From the NCBI GenBank assembly GCA_964525555.1, contig CAZGHN010000014.1:1-64000 (forward strand): 64,000 bases of DNA. Reading direction: 5' to 3'. Positions 35,595 through 44,096 of this stretch are shown here, piece by piece (positions within the stretch are counted from its first letter, which is position 1; every line of letters starts with the position of its first letter). Source of the DNA: JAFGHJ01 sp964525555. GTDB lineage: Bacteria > Hydrothermota > UBA3072. Under the pieces are notes generated by a model. It did no database searches. It saw nothing but the letters and a program-made list of their open reading frames with translations, and was not told the DNA's origin. The translations under genes and the position numbers were made by a program.

Positions 35595-35631
35595 AGGAGG
35601 TTTTAGGAGGTATTCTATGAGGGACATATAA
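35595..35631 (+). promoter_or_regulatory. Four-codon leader ORF with doubled Shine-Dalgarno
   Basis: AAGGAGG (35594-35600) and AGGAGG (35605-35610) precede ATG at 35617, which opens the four-codon frame MRDI followed by TAA TAG. It is 62 bases upstream of the protease start and could be a leader peptide or the broken start of a lost gene. Confidence 0.35.
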
Positions 35632-35692
35632 TAGATTTTTACGTCCGATTTTAGTTCCTTTTTAGCAGAAGTAAAAACAAAGGGAGGAAAAA

Positions 35693-36703
35693 ATGGAAAC
35701 AAGAGAAATAAAGAAGAAATACGAAAAAAATCTATTAAGAAAAGCTAATGTCTTAGGTGTAATGACAGGATATAAGATAAGAGGAGAAGAAAAAACCGAT
35801 GAACTGAGTGTAATATGTATGGTCGAGAAAAAACTCCCGAAAGAAAAACTGAGCAGGTGGGATGTTATTCCGGAAACCTTAAAAGATATTCCGACCGATG
35901 TGATAGAAGTCGGTAAAATAAAAGCACTACAGGCAGATAACCAGGAAAGGATTAGACCCTGTCCTATGGGAACATCCGGAGGGCACTACTTAATAACCGC
36001 GGGCACAAACGGAGAGCTGCTCAAAGATAGAAGTACCGGCAAGATATGTATCGGAACGAATAACCATGTAGCGGCAAATTCAAACGAGGCTGAAGTAGGA
36101 GACGCGTATCTTCAGCCCGGACCTTATGACGGAGGAAAGATTCCCGAAGATATAATAGGAAAGCTTTTTAAATTCATTCCCATAGAATTTGCAGACTCTC
36201 CGAGTTCATGCTCATTTGCCAGATTCTGGAGCAATCTCTACAATGTACCTGCAAAATTACTCGGAAGAAAGACCAGACTTAGACCGGTTTTAGCATATCC
36301 GGAGGAAAATCTGGTCGATGCGGCAATGGTTGAAGTCAACAGTGACGAAGTTTTAGCAAAAATCCTGGATATAGGAATACCTAAAGGAACGAGAGAAGCC
36401 GAGCTCGACATGCTTGTTCAAAAATCGGGTAGAACGACTTACCACACAATTGAAGGACTCATAACCGGTGTAGATGCTACTATCGGACCTGTATCTTACG
36501 GCACAGGAAAATCTGCATATTTCACAGACCAGATTGTAATAAGTAAAGAAGGATTCAGCGCCGGAGGCGACTCCGGAAGTCTGATTCTCGATATGGAAGG
36601 CTATGCTGTAGGTAAACTCTTCGCAGGAAGCGAGAACACTACGATTGCTAATAATATTAAAAACTATCTTGATTTACTGGATGCGGAGCTTATTACCGTT
36701 TGA
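35693..36703 (+). CDS. Trypsin-like serine protease with N-terminal pro-domain-like module
   Basis: A 336-residue protein. Residues about 5-79 form a small module ending in IPTDVIEVGKIKAL. The rest has a chymotrypsin-fold pattern with a plausible triad: His125 (GTNNHVAAN), Asp209 (ENLVDAAMVEV) and Ser294 (SAGGDSGSLIL). The layout resembles bacterial Nal1-like/S1-type proteases whose N-terminal segment carries the PTDV-xE-xG signature. No signal peptide, so it is probably cytoplasmic. The ribosome-binding site is GGGAGG. The next gene, 9 bases downstream, encodes only the N-terminal module, which suggests a regulator or inhibitor of this protease. Confidence 0.8.
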   Translation: METREIKKKYEKNLLRKANVLGVMTGYKIRGEEKTDELSVICMVEKKLPKEKLSRWDVIPETLKDIPTDVIEVGKIKALQADNQERIRPCPMGTSGGHYLITAGTNGELLKDRSTGKICIGTNNHVAANSNEAEVGDAYLQPGPYDGGKIPEDIIGKLFKFIPIEFADSPSSCSFARFWSNLYNVPAKLLGRKTRLRPVLAYPEENLVDAAMVEVNSDEVLAKILDIGIPKGTREAELDMLVQKSGRTTYHTIEGLITGVDATIGPVSYGTGKSAYFTDQIVISKEGFSAGGDSGSLILDMEGYAVGKLFAGSENTTIANNIKNYLDLLDAELITV

Positions 36704-36712
36704 GGTTATTCC

Positions 36713-36964
36713 ATGCCTACAATCGAAGAGGTAAAAAAGGTAAAAGAAAAATACGCCCCTGGACTTATGAATAAAGCAGGTGTTGTGGGCTGTTCGATCG
36801 GACACAAACAAATCGGCGGTAAAAAGACCGATAAACTTTCTATTGTTTGCTATGTTAAAGAGAAAAAAAGGGAGGAAGACCTCAAAAGTAAGGATATTAT
36901 TCCAAAGGAAATAGAAGGCATTCCGACAGATGTAATAGAATCGGGTGATTTTAAGGCTTTGTAA
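36713..36964 (+). CDS. Free-standing copy of the protease N-terminal module
   Basis: An 83-residue protein that aligns end to end with residues 5-79 of the protease: KEKYAPGLMNKAGVVGC against KKKYEKNLLRKANVLGV, TDKLSIVCYVKEKK against TDELSVICMVEKKL, and IPTDVIESGDFKAL against IPTDVIEVGKIKAL, roughly half identical. It stops exactly where the protease domain would begin. It is co-transcribed with the protease. By analogy with stand-alone subtilisin propeptides it could bind and inhibit or fold the protease in trans; this is inference. Confidence 0.75.
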   Translation: MPTIEEVKKVKEKYAPGLMNKAGVVGCSIGHKQIGGKKTDKLSIVCYVKEKKREEDLKSKDIIPKEIEGIPTDVIESGDFKAL

Positions 36965-37153
36965 GATTAGATAGAACGTCAGGAAACCGATTAGTTATTA
37001 GTCAATTGGTGAATTGGTAAAAATAACGACGGATGACCGTAGACGGCAGACCGGAGTTACAAAAGCATAAATCCTAAAGCCTAATTCCTGACTTATGACA
37101 CAAGACGCACGACTAATGACTTTTAAAGTTTTATTTTTCAGGTTGCTCGTGTG
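36965..37153. repeat. Short intergenic repeat patch
   Basis: Contains TTAGTTATTAGTCAATTGG, GACGGATGACCGTAGACGG then CAGACCGG (about 37028) and CTTATGACACAAGACGCAC words. No gene or clear terminator. Confidence 0.55.
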
Positions 37154-38770
37154 TTATTTTTTCGCATAATAAGCAGCTTGTAGAAATGGAATTATATTGC
37201 CTTCTTCGACTGTAGATTTATTTTCTTTTCCTCCTATTTCTATAGGAACGGATACCAGCTGGTATTTCATGGACGGCCAGGAAGAAACTTCCACTTTCAC
37301 TACATATTTACCTGACTTTACGTTTTTTCCTTTATTGTCTTTCAAATCCCACAAATAGATATGTTGTCCGAGATCGATACTTGCCGCGGTAACCGCGTCG
37401 GTATCTACATATTTGGAAGACTCTGCCCATTTCTTTAACCAGAGCTGTTTTTCTTTAACGTAGCCGCTGAAACCCGATACATAAAGCGTCTTTACGAAAT
37501 TGCCTTTTTTATCCTCGACCCAGACAGCTGTCTGCGGAGCAAGAGCATCCTGGAACCCTAAAATAAAGTCAACCACCACAACCGGACTTTTAAATTTTGA
37601 AGGATCGATTCTTTTTACTCCCGGACGCATTGCTTCGAAAACCATCTTTGATGCCTCAGTCGACGGATAATCCATAACCACTTTATCCCAGTATTCCATG
37701 GTCTTTTTCTGGTGAGCTACCCCCAGATAATACATTGCCTCTGCTTTTTGGGATTTGTCGGCATCGCTTTCTAAAACTTTATTCAAATCTTCCATAGCCT
37801 GGTCCAGTCTTCCCAAAAAGAAAGGCATATGCACCCCGACAGAAGCTCTTAAAAGTCTCAAGGACGAATTATCAGGGACAAGATTAACTGCCTTATCGAG
37901 TATATTCATTACTTCAAATGCTATTCCTGAACGATAATCGGTATTTTCATAAATATTTTCATCATATCCTCTTCCAACAAGACATCCCAGGGCTTGGGCA
38001 AGACTTATATAGGCTTCTACATTCTTTGAGTCTATCTCGATTAATTTCTTGAAAACGTCGATAGCTTTTTCGCAGTCCCCATTATCCAGATAGGACTTTC
38101 CCGATTTCATGAGCTCTTTCGGGTCTTTCGACTCTATTTTTTCCTCTTTCTTTGCGGGTGTACTAGGAGATGGAGCAGTATCTTTGATAAGTTTTTTTGC
38201 CTCCGAGGCTAAACTTGACTCCGGAGCTAACTCGATTACTTTTTCCCAGGCAGATATTGCCTTATCGTTTTCTTCATTTTTCTTATACCCTTTTCCGAGG
38301 AAACTGTATACATGAACAAGAAGGTCTTTTGATACCTTCTCAGGTGATTTTTCATGCATTTTAATAATAAATTCATGGTCTCCTAACCCGTCGTCGAGTC
38401 TGCCAAGAAATTTGGGAACTTCAATTCCCATAATTCCGCGGTTGAATCGGGCGATTATGTTGAACGAATCAAGCGCGACTGCCTTATCAAGTTGACCGAA
38501 CGACTTAAATGCCAGCTCGCCAGCTTTCGCCATATTCTGAGTCTCTCCTGCCATCATACCCGTATATAGTCCCAAATAAGCGTAAGCGCTGGAACTATCC
38601 GGATATTCTTTTAAAGCTTCTTCCATCACATTTACTGCTTCCCCGATTTTTCCGGAATTCTGATTGGCTTTAGCTTCTTCGATATAGTCTTCTAAGGGTT
38701 TAGATTGAAGGCTAAAAACAAAAAACATAACAGATAAAACAATAAAACACTTCACCAAAAATTTCATCAC
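37154..38770 (-). CDS. Exported TPR protein
   Basis: A 538-residue protein with a signal peptide (about 1-23, MMKFLVKCFIVLSVMFFVFS). TPR-type repeats follow (NSGKIGEAVNVMEEAL, NEENDKAISAWEKVIELAPE, NGDCEKAIDVFKKLIEID). The two halves look internally duplicated: GIMGIEVPKFLGRLDDGLGD and SVGVHMPFFLGRLDQAMEDL. A C-terminal beta domain (about 400-515; YLWDLKDNKGKNVKSGKYVV) resembles FlgD-type Ig modules. Probably periplasmic or surface located. Function unknown. It has its own promoter and a leader of about 100 bases. Confidence 0.75.
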   Translation of the reverse strand: MMKFLVKCFIVLSVMFFVFSLQSKPLEDYIEEAKANQNSGKIGEAVNVMEEALKEYPDSSSAYAYLGLYTGMMAGETQNMAKAGELAFKSFGQLDKAVALDSFNIIARFNRGIMGIEVPKFLGRLDDGLGDHEFIIKMHEKSPEKVSKDLLVHVYSFLGKGYKKNEENDKAISAWEKVIELAPESSLASEAKKLIKDTAPSPSTPAKKEEKIESKDPKELMKSGKSYLDNGDCEKAIDVFKKLIEIDSKNVEAYISLAQALGCLVGRGYDENIYENTDYRSGIAFEVMNILDKAVNLVPDNSSLRLLRASVGVHMPFFLGRLDQAMEDLNKVLESDADKSQKAEAMYYLGVAHQKKTMEYWDKVVMDYPSTEASKMVFEAMRPGVKRIDPSKFKSPVVVVDFILGFQDALAPQTAVWVEDKKGNFVKTLYVSGFSGYVKEKQLWLKKWAESSKYVDTDAVTAASIDLGQHIYLWDLKDNKGKNVKSGKYVVKVEVSSWPSMKYQLVSVPIEIGGKENKSTVEEGNIIPFLQAAYYAKK

Positions 38771-38789
38771 TTGTCTCCTTTTTTAAATT

Positions 38790-38906
38790 TTAAGCTTTTT
38801 TAACTTCTCGCGCTTTTCTACGCGCCATAAAATGTTTCGTCGATATTATCTTCAATATCCACTTTCTCCGCAATCTAAATTTTAGATGTTTATAAAAGTT
38901 TGTCAA
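38790..38906 (-). promoter_or_regulatory. Promoter and leader of the exported TPR gene
   Basis: Minus strand: TTGACA (38906-38901), 16-base spacer, TAAAAT (38884-38879). The leader contains a GC-rich hairpin (GCGCG/CGCGC around 38809-38825) and a 12-codon basic ORF, MARRKAREVKKA (38828-38790), without a Shine-Dalgarno sequence. Confidence 0.5.
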
Positions 38907-39035
38907 GATTTGAATTGAACGCGGATAAACGCAGATCTTTAGGATTTTTTATTTTTTTATTGCCGTCAGCTGTCGGCAGTCAGCTATTGTTAGTCTCGAC
39001 TCATGCCTCACTTAATTGACTCGGGCAATTAAGTG

Positions 39036-40523
39036 CTACTGCAATAAAATCGTTTTTCCGCAGGCTTTCCCCGATTTAGTTTCGAGATGCAATATATAAA
39101 TTCCGGAACTAAGCCCCTCATAATTAACATTGATTTCGTATGTACCGGGTGTTTGTACAGAGCTCAAAATTCTACGTACAACCTGACCGTTTACATTAAC
39201 AAGGTTTAAATTAACCATACCTGTTTCAGCAACCGAATATCTCGCTATAGCTCTTCTTGATGTCAGTATATTATCATCCATCTCTATCGATAATATATTC
39301 TCTTCTTCCTCTATACCTGATACATATACAAGCGTATCAAAATAAACATTATTTTCTCCGTAATCTACGTACATTACACCGGGACCACCTCCCGTCCAAC
39401 CAACGATAGCAGGAGCATTTGCTATCTCGGATAGAGAATCATCACTAACAAATATTGCGGTATCGACTATATTTGGACTACCATCGGAAGAAAAAGCATA
39501 AGCCGCACTAAGCATGTACCCTAAATCACCCGTGTATAAGAGTGCCAGTTCTCCCGAGCTTCTGTTTGTGCGAATATTGCACTCGTACTCTTCCATGCTT
39601 GGCGGACCAGCCAAAATACCTCCATAGGCCCAACTTGCAGAAGTATCTGTACTATAGCAAAAACCTACTCTGCGATTAGCCGCAACTGTCCAGGTATTGG
39701 TAATCCATGCAACCTGACTTCCGACCTCCTCTGAATATGCCATATCCAGTTCCGAAATCCCATGATTTCCCGAATTAGAAACCACCTGTTGAACCGGAAG
39801 CCACGATTGCCCTTTATCCTTACTTCTAACCATTCTTATCTCATCTCTACCTCCGGGTGACAGGCTTGTATCTACAAAGCACACTCCGATATCGCTTCTG
39901 GAATTTGTCGCGACCTGCGGCGATGGATCAGGGCCCGGATTGCTGAAAACTGTATCATAATCCTGCCAAGGGCCAGATAAATCATTTCGTGCAAATATTA
40001 TATTATCATTTTTAACATAAGTTACGTAAATAGATGCAGAATCGCCTTTATCCGATGCTATATCATAATAGTCGACATAATTATCGACAAGATATGAAAA
40101 ACGTTGATTAGGATCTATAGTTTTAAATCCTCTCATCCATAGTTCATCATTACCGGAACTCTCACACCATATACCAATCGCACAAACCCATGATGTATCA
40201 CCCGCATCCCTTACCACTCTGACTCTTGGATTTGTGACCGAACTATCATTGTTCAATGCAGGTCTATACCATAAACTCCATGTTTGTCCGTTGTCGGTTG
40301 AACGATAAAGTTCCGCATGGTCGCCGTCAATTCCATTTGAATCTAATAGAGCATATAAGTAGCCTGTTACCTCATCCCCGTCCCAATCTATTCCCATTGT
40401 CGGACTACCTCCTCTAACAAGAACATCCGTTGCCCAGCGGGTTTTTTCCTGAATTTCCTGGGAATAAAATTTACCTGTTAAAACTAAAAACGAAATAACG
40501 AAAATTTTGAAAAAAGTTTTCAT
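39036..40523 (-). CDS. Secreted BNR/sialidase-like propeller protein with Por-type C-terminal domain
   Basis: A 495-residue protein with a signal peptide (about 1-21). Asp-box motifs of the BNR type are visible (STDNGQTWSLW, SKDKGQSWLPV, STDTSASWAYG), which give a six-bladed sialidase-like propeller. The catalytic residues of true sialidases are not evident, so enzymatic activity is not claimed. The last 80 residues (MVNLNLVNVNGQVVRRILS to GIYILHLETKSG) are the sorting-type domain seen in other secreted proteins here. Strong promoter (TTGACA-N16-TATAAT). Confidence 0.8.
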   Translation of the reverse strand: MKTFFKIFVISFLVLTGKFYSQEIQEKTRWATDVLVRGGSPTMGIDWDGDEVTGYLYALLDSNGIDGDHAELYRSTDNGQTWSLWYRPALNNDSSVTNPRVRVVRDAGDTSWVCAIGIWCESSGNDELWMRGFKTIDPNQRFSYLVDNYVDYYDIASDKGDSASIYVTYVKNDNIIFARNDLSGPWQDYDTVFSNPGPDPSPQVATNSRSDIGVCFVDTSLSPGGRDEIRMVRSKDKGQSWLPVQQVVSNSGNHGISELDMAYSEEVGSQVAWITNTWTVAANRRVGFCYSTDTSASWAYGGILAGPPSMEEYECNIRTNRSSGELALLYTGDLGYMLSAAYAFSSDGSPNIVDTAIFVSDDSLSEIANAPAIVGWTGGGPGVMYVDYGENNVYFDTLVYVSGIEEEENILSIEMDDNILTSRRAIARYSVAETGMVNLNLVNVNGQVVRRILSSVQTPGTYEINVNYEGLSSGIYILHLETKSGKACGKTILLQ

Positions 40524-40547
40524 AACTCCTCCTTACTGTTTTGTTAT

Positions 40548-40575
40548 ATTATATGAAAATATTCTTATTTGTCAA
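40548..40575 (-). promoter_or_regulatory. Consensus promoter of the BNR protein gene
   Basis: Minus strand TTGACA (40575-40570), 16-base spacer, TATAAT (40553-40548), both hexamers perfect; ribosome-binding site AAGGAGG follows. Confidence 0.75.
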
Positions 40576-40841
40576 ATGAGTAAAAAGTTAGGAAGTTAGG
40601 TTGTTAGGTCGTTAGGAGGTTTTGAAAATTTACTAAACCCTAAATCCTAACTTAGACCGATGACCGTAGACGGTAGACCGGTTATAGAGAAATCGATAAA
40701 TGGGGAAATTGGAAAATGGGGTAACTTTTTCAATTCAAAATTCAAAAATCTTAACGTTAAAAACTCATAATTATTAACGCTCGAAACCCGTAACTCGAAA
40801 TTTTCTTCAATTATGAACCAGGAACCACGAACTAAAACTCC
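40576..40841. repeat. Intergenic patch with TTAGG and GACCGTAGACGG words
   Basis: GTTAGGAAGTTAGGTTG then TTAGGTCGTTAGGAGG (about 40588-40620), CCGATGACCGTAGACGG then TAGACCGGTTATAG (about 40652-40685; matches the copy at 35179), TTCAATTCAAAATTCAAAAA (about 40728) and GAACCAGGAACCACGAAC (about 40815). No gene. Confidence 0.65.
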
Positions 40842-40869
40842 TTTACAAACTCGGATTTTCTATTAGAAT
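40842..40869 (+). promoter_or_regulatory. Promoter for a leaderless outer-membrane protein gene
   Basis: TTTACA (40842-40847), 16-base spacer, TAGAAT (40864-40869), with the ATG of the next gene only 6 bases further on. Confidence 0.5.
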
Positions 40870-40875
40870 TACAAC

Positions 40876-41724
40876 ATGAAGAAACAATATCTTATCCCAC
40901 TAATTATTTTGTTATTAATATTGTTTTTTCTAGAAGCTAACCTAACAGAATTATACGGAAGTAGTAATAAAACAGATGGGCTTAAATCCGAAATAATGCT
41001 TCACCCTGTTGACGCCTTTACAGCCTACACACTAAAAAAAGGTGAGTGGATTTACAGCCAGGCTCTTACTCCCTATCCCAGCTGGTTCTGGTGGGGAATC
41101 ACTAATAATATCACAACCGAGCTGGATACAGAATGCTGGCTTGGGGGTATCCCGAGTTTTAACTTCAGATTTAGACTTTTAAATCAAAGGACTTTTATCC
41201 CAACTGTCGCATTTGAAACCATGTATCAGTATCTACCGAAAGAAATCGATCAACTCGATAATTATGATTCGTTATCGGTAAAGAGAAAAGGAAATAGCTG
41301 GTATAATAGGCTCAATTTAAGCTGGGAGATAAAGAAAAATCTTTATTTAAGCGTTTCAGGAGGGGCGACATACTCGAAAAATTTAACAATAGACAATTCC
41401 GATACCGTCAATTATGAAGGAGAAACATACAATAATCGTGTTACTCCTGATGTTTCCGCCGGTATTGATTTCAGAGTAAGTGAGTGGTTATCTCTTCATG
41501 CTGCGGTTTCCTATGGAACTACGTTTATTTATCTCGATAATGTTCCGCGAAAGCAGCAGTTTAATGTAGGCGCAAGATTTGCCCCTTTTTACAAACATGA
41601 AAACGGTATATTAAAAAATTTCCGGATTGAGCTGGCAATTTTAACATTTCGATTCAAAGAGGTCGACCATCTCGTAAGTGGTCCTTTCGGATTCATTTAC
41701 TGGCAATGGGGCGGTAGTAAATGA
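40876..41724 (+). CDS. Probable outer-membrane beta-barrel protein
   Basis: A 282-residue protein with an N-terminal signal sequence (about 1-29, LLILLFFLEANLTELYG). Alternating-hydrophobic strands with many aromatic residues follow (TLKKGEWIYSQALTPYP, NRLNLSWEIKKNLYLSVSG, LSLHAAVSYGTTFIYLD, RIELAILTFRF), the pattern of an outer-membrane barrel. No family recognised. The gene has a promoter immediately before its ATG and probably a leaderless mRNA. Confidence 0.6.
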   Translation: MKKQYLIPLIILLLILFFLEANLTELYGSSNKTDGLKSEIMLHPVDAFTAYTLKKGEWIYSQALTPYPSWFWWGITNNITTELDTECWLGGIPSFNFRFRLLNQRTFIPTVAFETMYQYLPKEIDQLDNYDSLSVKRKGNSWYNRLNLSWEIKKNLYLSVSGGATYSKNLTIDNSDTVNYEGETYNNRVTPDVSAGIDFRVSEWLSLHAAVSYGTTFIYLDNVPRKQQFNVGARFAPFYKHENGILKNFRIELAILTFRFKEVDHLVSGPFGFIYWQWGGSK

Positions 41725-41811
41725 AAAGATTCAACCACGAAATACACAAAACACACGAAATATTTTTATTTTTTTACTAATTTACCAATCAAGCAATCAA
41801 CTAATTAACTG

Positions 41812-41860
41812 GTGCGAAGCACATACGTCCCTTGACTTTGTTTCAAATTTTCACTAAAAT
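41812..41860 (+). promoter_or_regulatory. Hairpin plus promoter before a leaderless membrane-protein gene
   Basis: GTGC-GAA-GCAC hairpin (41812-41822), then TTGACT (41832-41837), 17-base spacer, TAAAAT (41855-41860); the ATG follows 7 bases later at 41868. Confidence 0.6.
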
Positions 41861-41867
41861 CCAACAA

Positions 41868-42281
41868 ATGGAAAGGACCTTAAAAACTATCTTATTTGGT
41901 ATATTAAATCTTGCTTTACTGGGAGTATTCGTATTTGTTTTGTTTATATACGCATCCCTAAATTTTAGAAGTTTTCCATGGTTTCAAGCAGAAGGTTGGC
42001 AGTTTCTCATAGTGATTAAGATAGTACACCCAATACTCTTATGTATAGGAGCTTTGCTGATATTTTTTGGGTTTTTCTTTCCTATCTCTAAACTAAACAG
42101 AGTGATACCTTTTTTATCCCCAGCATCAATTTATATGATGCGTTTACCAGTTTCATGGGGATGGGATTTCAACTATTTTTTAATAGCTTTTTGGGTAAAT
42201 TTCATATTGTTTTCTCTGTTTATCTTTACGGTATCGAAAACAATAATTTTGATTAAAAACGGAAAGGTTGAAGTAAAGTAA
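41868..42281 (+). CDS. Small four-helix membrane protein
   Basis: 137 residues from ATG 41868 (MERTLKTILFGILNLALLGV). A longer frame opens at TTG 41832, but that TTG is the -35 box of the promoter. Four membrane helices are visible: about 7-28, 48-70, 75-95 and 105-127. No family recognised; function unknown. The mRNA appears leaderless. Confidence 0.6.
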   Translation: MERTLKTILFGILNLALLGVFVFVLFIYASLNFRSFPWFQAEGWQFLIVIKIVHPILLCIGALLIFFGFFFPISKLNRVIPFLSPASIYMMRLPVSWGWDFNYFLIAFWVNFILFSLFIFTVSKTIILIKNGKVEVK

Positions 42282-42390
42282 TGTTGAAATTGTAGTTTTT
42301 ATTTTTTGCCGTTAGCTGTCAGCGGTGTGCCGAGAGCGGAGTTTGTTCACAGAGACACCGGGTACACATTTAGTAGGCAAAAATTTCAAT

Positions 42391-43563
42391 TTATTTTAAA
42401 ATAATAAGCTTTTTGGTATCCTCAACTTGACCCGCTTTTAAACGCAAAACATATATACCATCAGGCAAACCTTCTGCCGTCCAACTTTCAGAATGTTTTC
42501 CGCCCGATATAGTCTCATCGACTAAAGTTTCTAATTCTTGCCCTAATAGATTAAACACACTTATTTTTACCTCACTTGACCTGCTTAAATAATATTCAAT
42601 CGTTGCACTACTACTAAAAGGATTCGGATGAATATTTGTCAACGTTGCTTCCAGTTTAAACTCGTCTAATTGAGAAGGGTCTTGCAGTTGTGAGGCTGTA
42701 ATGCCGGAATCTAACGGTATTCTCAAATAGTCATTAAATCCCTGGAACGTTTCTATGAATTGCTCAGATATAGATAATCTCCAAATTTTAGAAGGCTCAC
42801 CCTTCAACTTAATAAAAACTTCATTCTCCAAAGGTAAAAACAACATAGAACACAGGGTTATACTGTGAGCCGTCTGGTCAAGCAATTCGATTCCATCATC
42901 AAAATCGAAATTTGTCAAATTTTCCTCTATATATTCACAAGCCGTTTTATACCTGTCCGCTCCAACCCCATAAACCTCATCATATGGAACGCCCACAAAA
43001 TCAGCATTCCTGAAATTTGTCATAACCATGTATTGTCCACTCATGGGTATAATTTCGTCATCGATATCACCAACTTCAAAAATGCAGGCATCCGAATTTA
43101 AATCCGCGGCTAACAAATGACAGGACGCCCATGAACTATGATGCCTCAATCTTTTATCCAAGAGATAATTCTCAATCTGGTTAATACTGCTAAAATTGTA
43201 TAAAGCAAACCTGTGTAGGTCCCACATATATAACTCATTCGGCTCTTTCGGATCATAATTATGGATTATAGGATGCTGTTCCTGATCCGAACAAAAAAGA
43301 CCCGAACTATTCATTCCAACAGTATATGCCCAGTAAGCACCTGATCTAAATCCCATTTCAAAGACCTTTAAACTCTCGCTATCTCTGATGGTAAATATCA
43401 TATCTGTATTACTATAATCGAAATTCATTCCATAGAAGATATTCTCCGCATCAACATAAACAGCAAAACCGGTACATGCCTTGATTACTGTAGGATTAAA
43501 TATAAGACCAATCACAACTATAATTGCAATGATAAATGTTTTATATTTCTTAAACAAACTCAT
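42391..43563 (-). CDS. Secreted Ntn-hydrolase (choloylglycine hydrolase/C45-like) with Por-type C-terminal domain
   Basis: A 390-residue protein. A signal peptide ends at VIKA, directly before Cys30 of CTGFAVYVDAENIFYGMNFDY, the N-terminal nucleophile segment of linear-amide hydrolases (penicillin acylase V/bile-salt hydrolase and C45 types). Signal peptidase cleavage would itself expose the catalytic Cys. Further family-like segments are GMNSSGLFCSDQEQ and MVMTNFRN. A sorting-type C-terminal domain follows from about 305 (IHPNPFSSSATIEYYLSRSS to GIYVLRLKAGQ). Cys30 could alternatively be a lipidated Cys. It probably hydrolyses an amide at the cell surface; substrate unknown. Confidence 0.75.
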   Translation of the reverse strand: MSLFKKYKTFIIAIIVVIGLIFNPTVIKACTGFAVYVDAENIFYGMNFDYSNTDMIFTIRDSESLKVFEMGFRSGAYWAYTVGMNSSGLFCSDQEQHPIIHNYDPKEPNELYMWDLHRFALYNFSSINQIENYLLDKRLRHHSSWASCHLLAADLNSDACIFEVGDIDDEIIPMSGQYMVMTNFRNADFVGVPYDEVYGVGADRYKTACEYIEENLTNFDFDDGIELLDQTAHSITLCSMLFLPLENEVFIKLKGEPSKIWRLSISEQFIETFQGFNDYLRIPLDSGITASQLQDPSQLDEFKLEATLTNIHPNPFSSSATIEYYLSRSSEVKISVFNLLGQELETLVDETISGGKHSESWTAEGLPDGIYVLRLKAGQVEDTKKLIILK

Positions 43564-44032
43564 AATTTAAACATTCCTTTTTTCCAGTATTGTATTCTTT
43601 AAATTGTAGATTTCTCCGTAAAAGTCAATATGCACGAAGACACAAAGAGAATAGGACGCAGATTAACGCAGACCGGTCATAGGGAAATTGAAAAATGGGA
43701 AAATTGATAAATTGGGGAGGGGAACTATTTCTCTATTTTTCTATTTAACCATTTAACTGATCTAAAGGATCTACAAAACTATTTTACTATTTCGCGATTT
43801 TACTATTTTACAATATTCTAGAAACACGAAACTCTAAACACTAAACTCTAGTTTACACAGAGCGCACAAAGATTTTTTAGCCCTAAAACGAAACCAACAG
43901 TATACATTAAAAATATAGTAAAAATATATAATATAATGCTAAAAAGTAATATATATAATATAAAAACTAAACATCTCTATATTTCCTTTGTTTTTCTTAT
44001 ATAATAGAAGACTAAAAAATATTATACGGGGG
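43564..44032. repeat. Long AT-rich intergenic region with repeat words
   Basis: Holds CACGAAGACACAAAGAG (43633), GACGCAGATTAACGCAGAC (43655) then CGGTCATAGGG, ATTGAAAAATGGGAAAATTG (about 43688), a series CTATTTTTCTATTTAACC and ATTTAACTGATC (about 43733-43765), TTTTACTATTTCGCGATTTT (about 43783), and ACACAGAGCGCACAAAG (43856). From about 43900 to 44000 there is very AT-rich unique-looking sequence. No gene seen. Confidence 0.6.
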
Positions 44033-44060
44033 TTGACAAATTGAATTTCAAGTTTAAATT
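44033..44060 (+). promoter_or_regulatory. Promoter of the winged-helix trio
   Basis: TTGACA (44033-44038), 16-base spacer, TAAATT (44055-44060); ribosome-binding site GAGGAG lies 6 bases before the ATG at 44097. Confidence 0.6.
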
Positions 44061-44096
44061 ATATATAAACATAAATTTATAAAAAGAGGAGTTAAA

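Noticed and set aside
39036..40523. Calling the BNR protein a sialidase
   Set aside because: Asp boxes alone show a propeller; the catalytic Arg triad and Asp/Tyr residues could not be identified.
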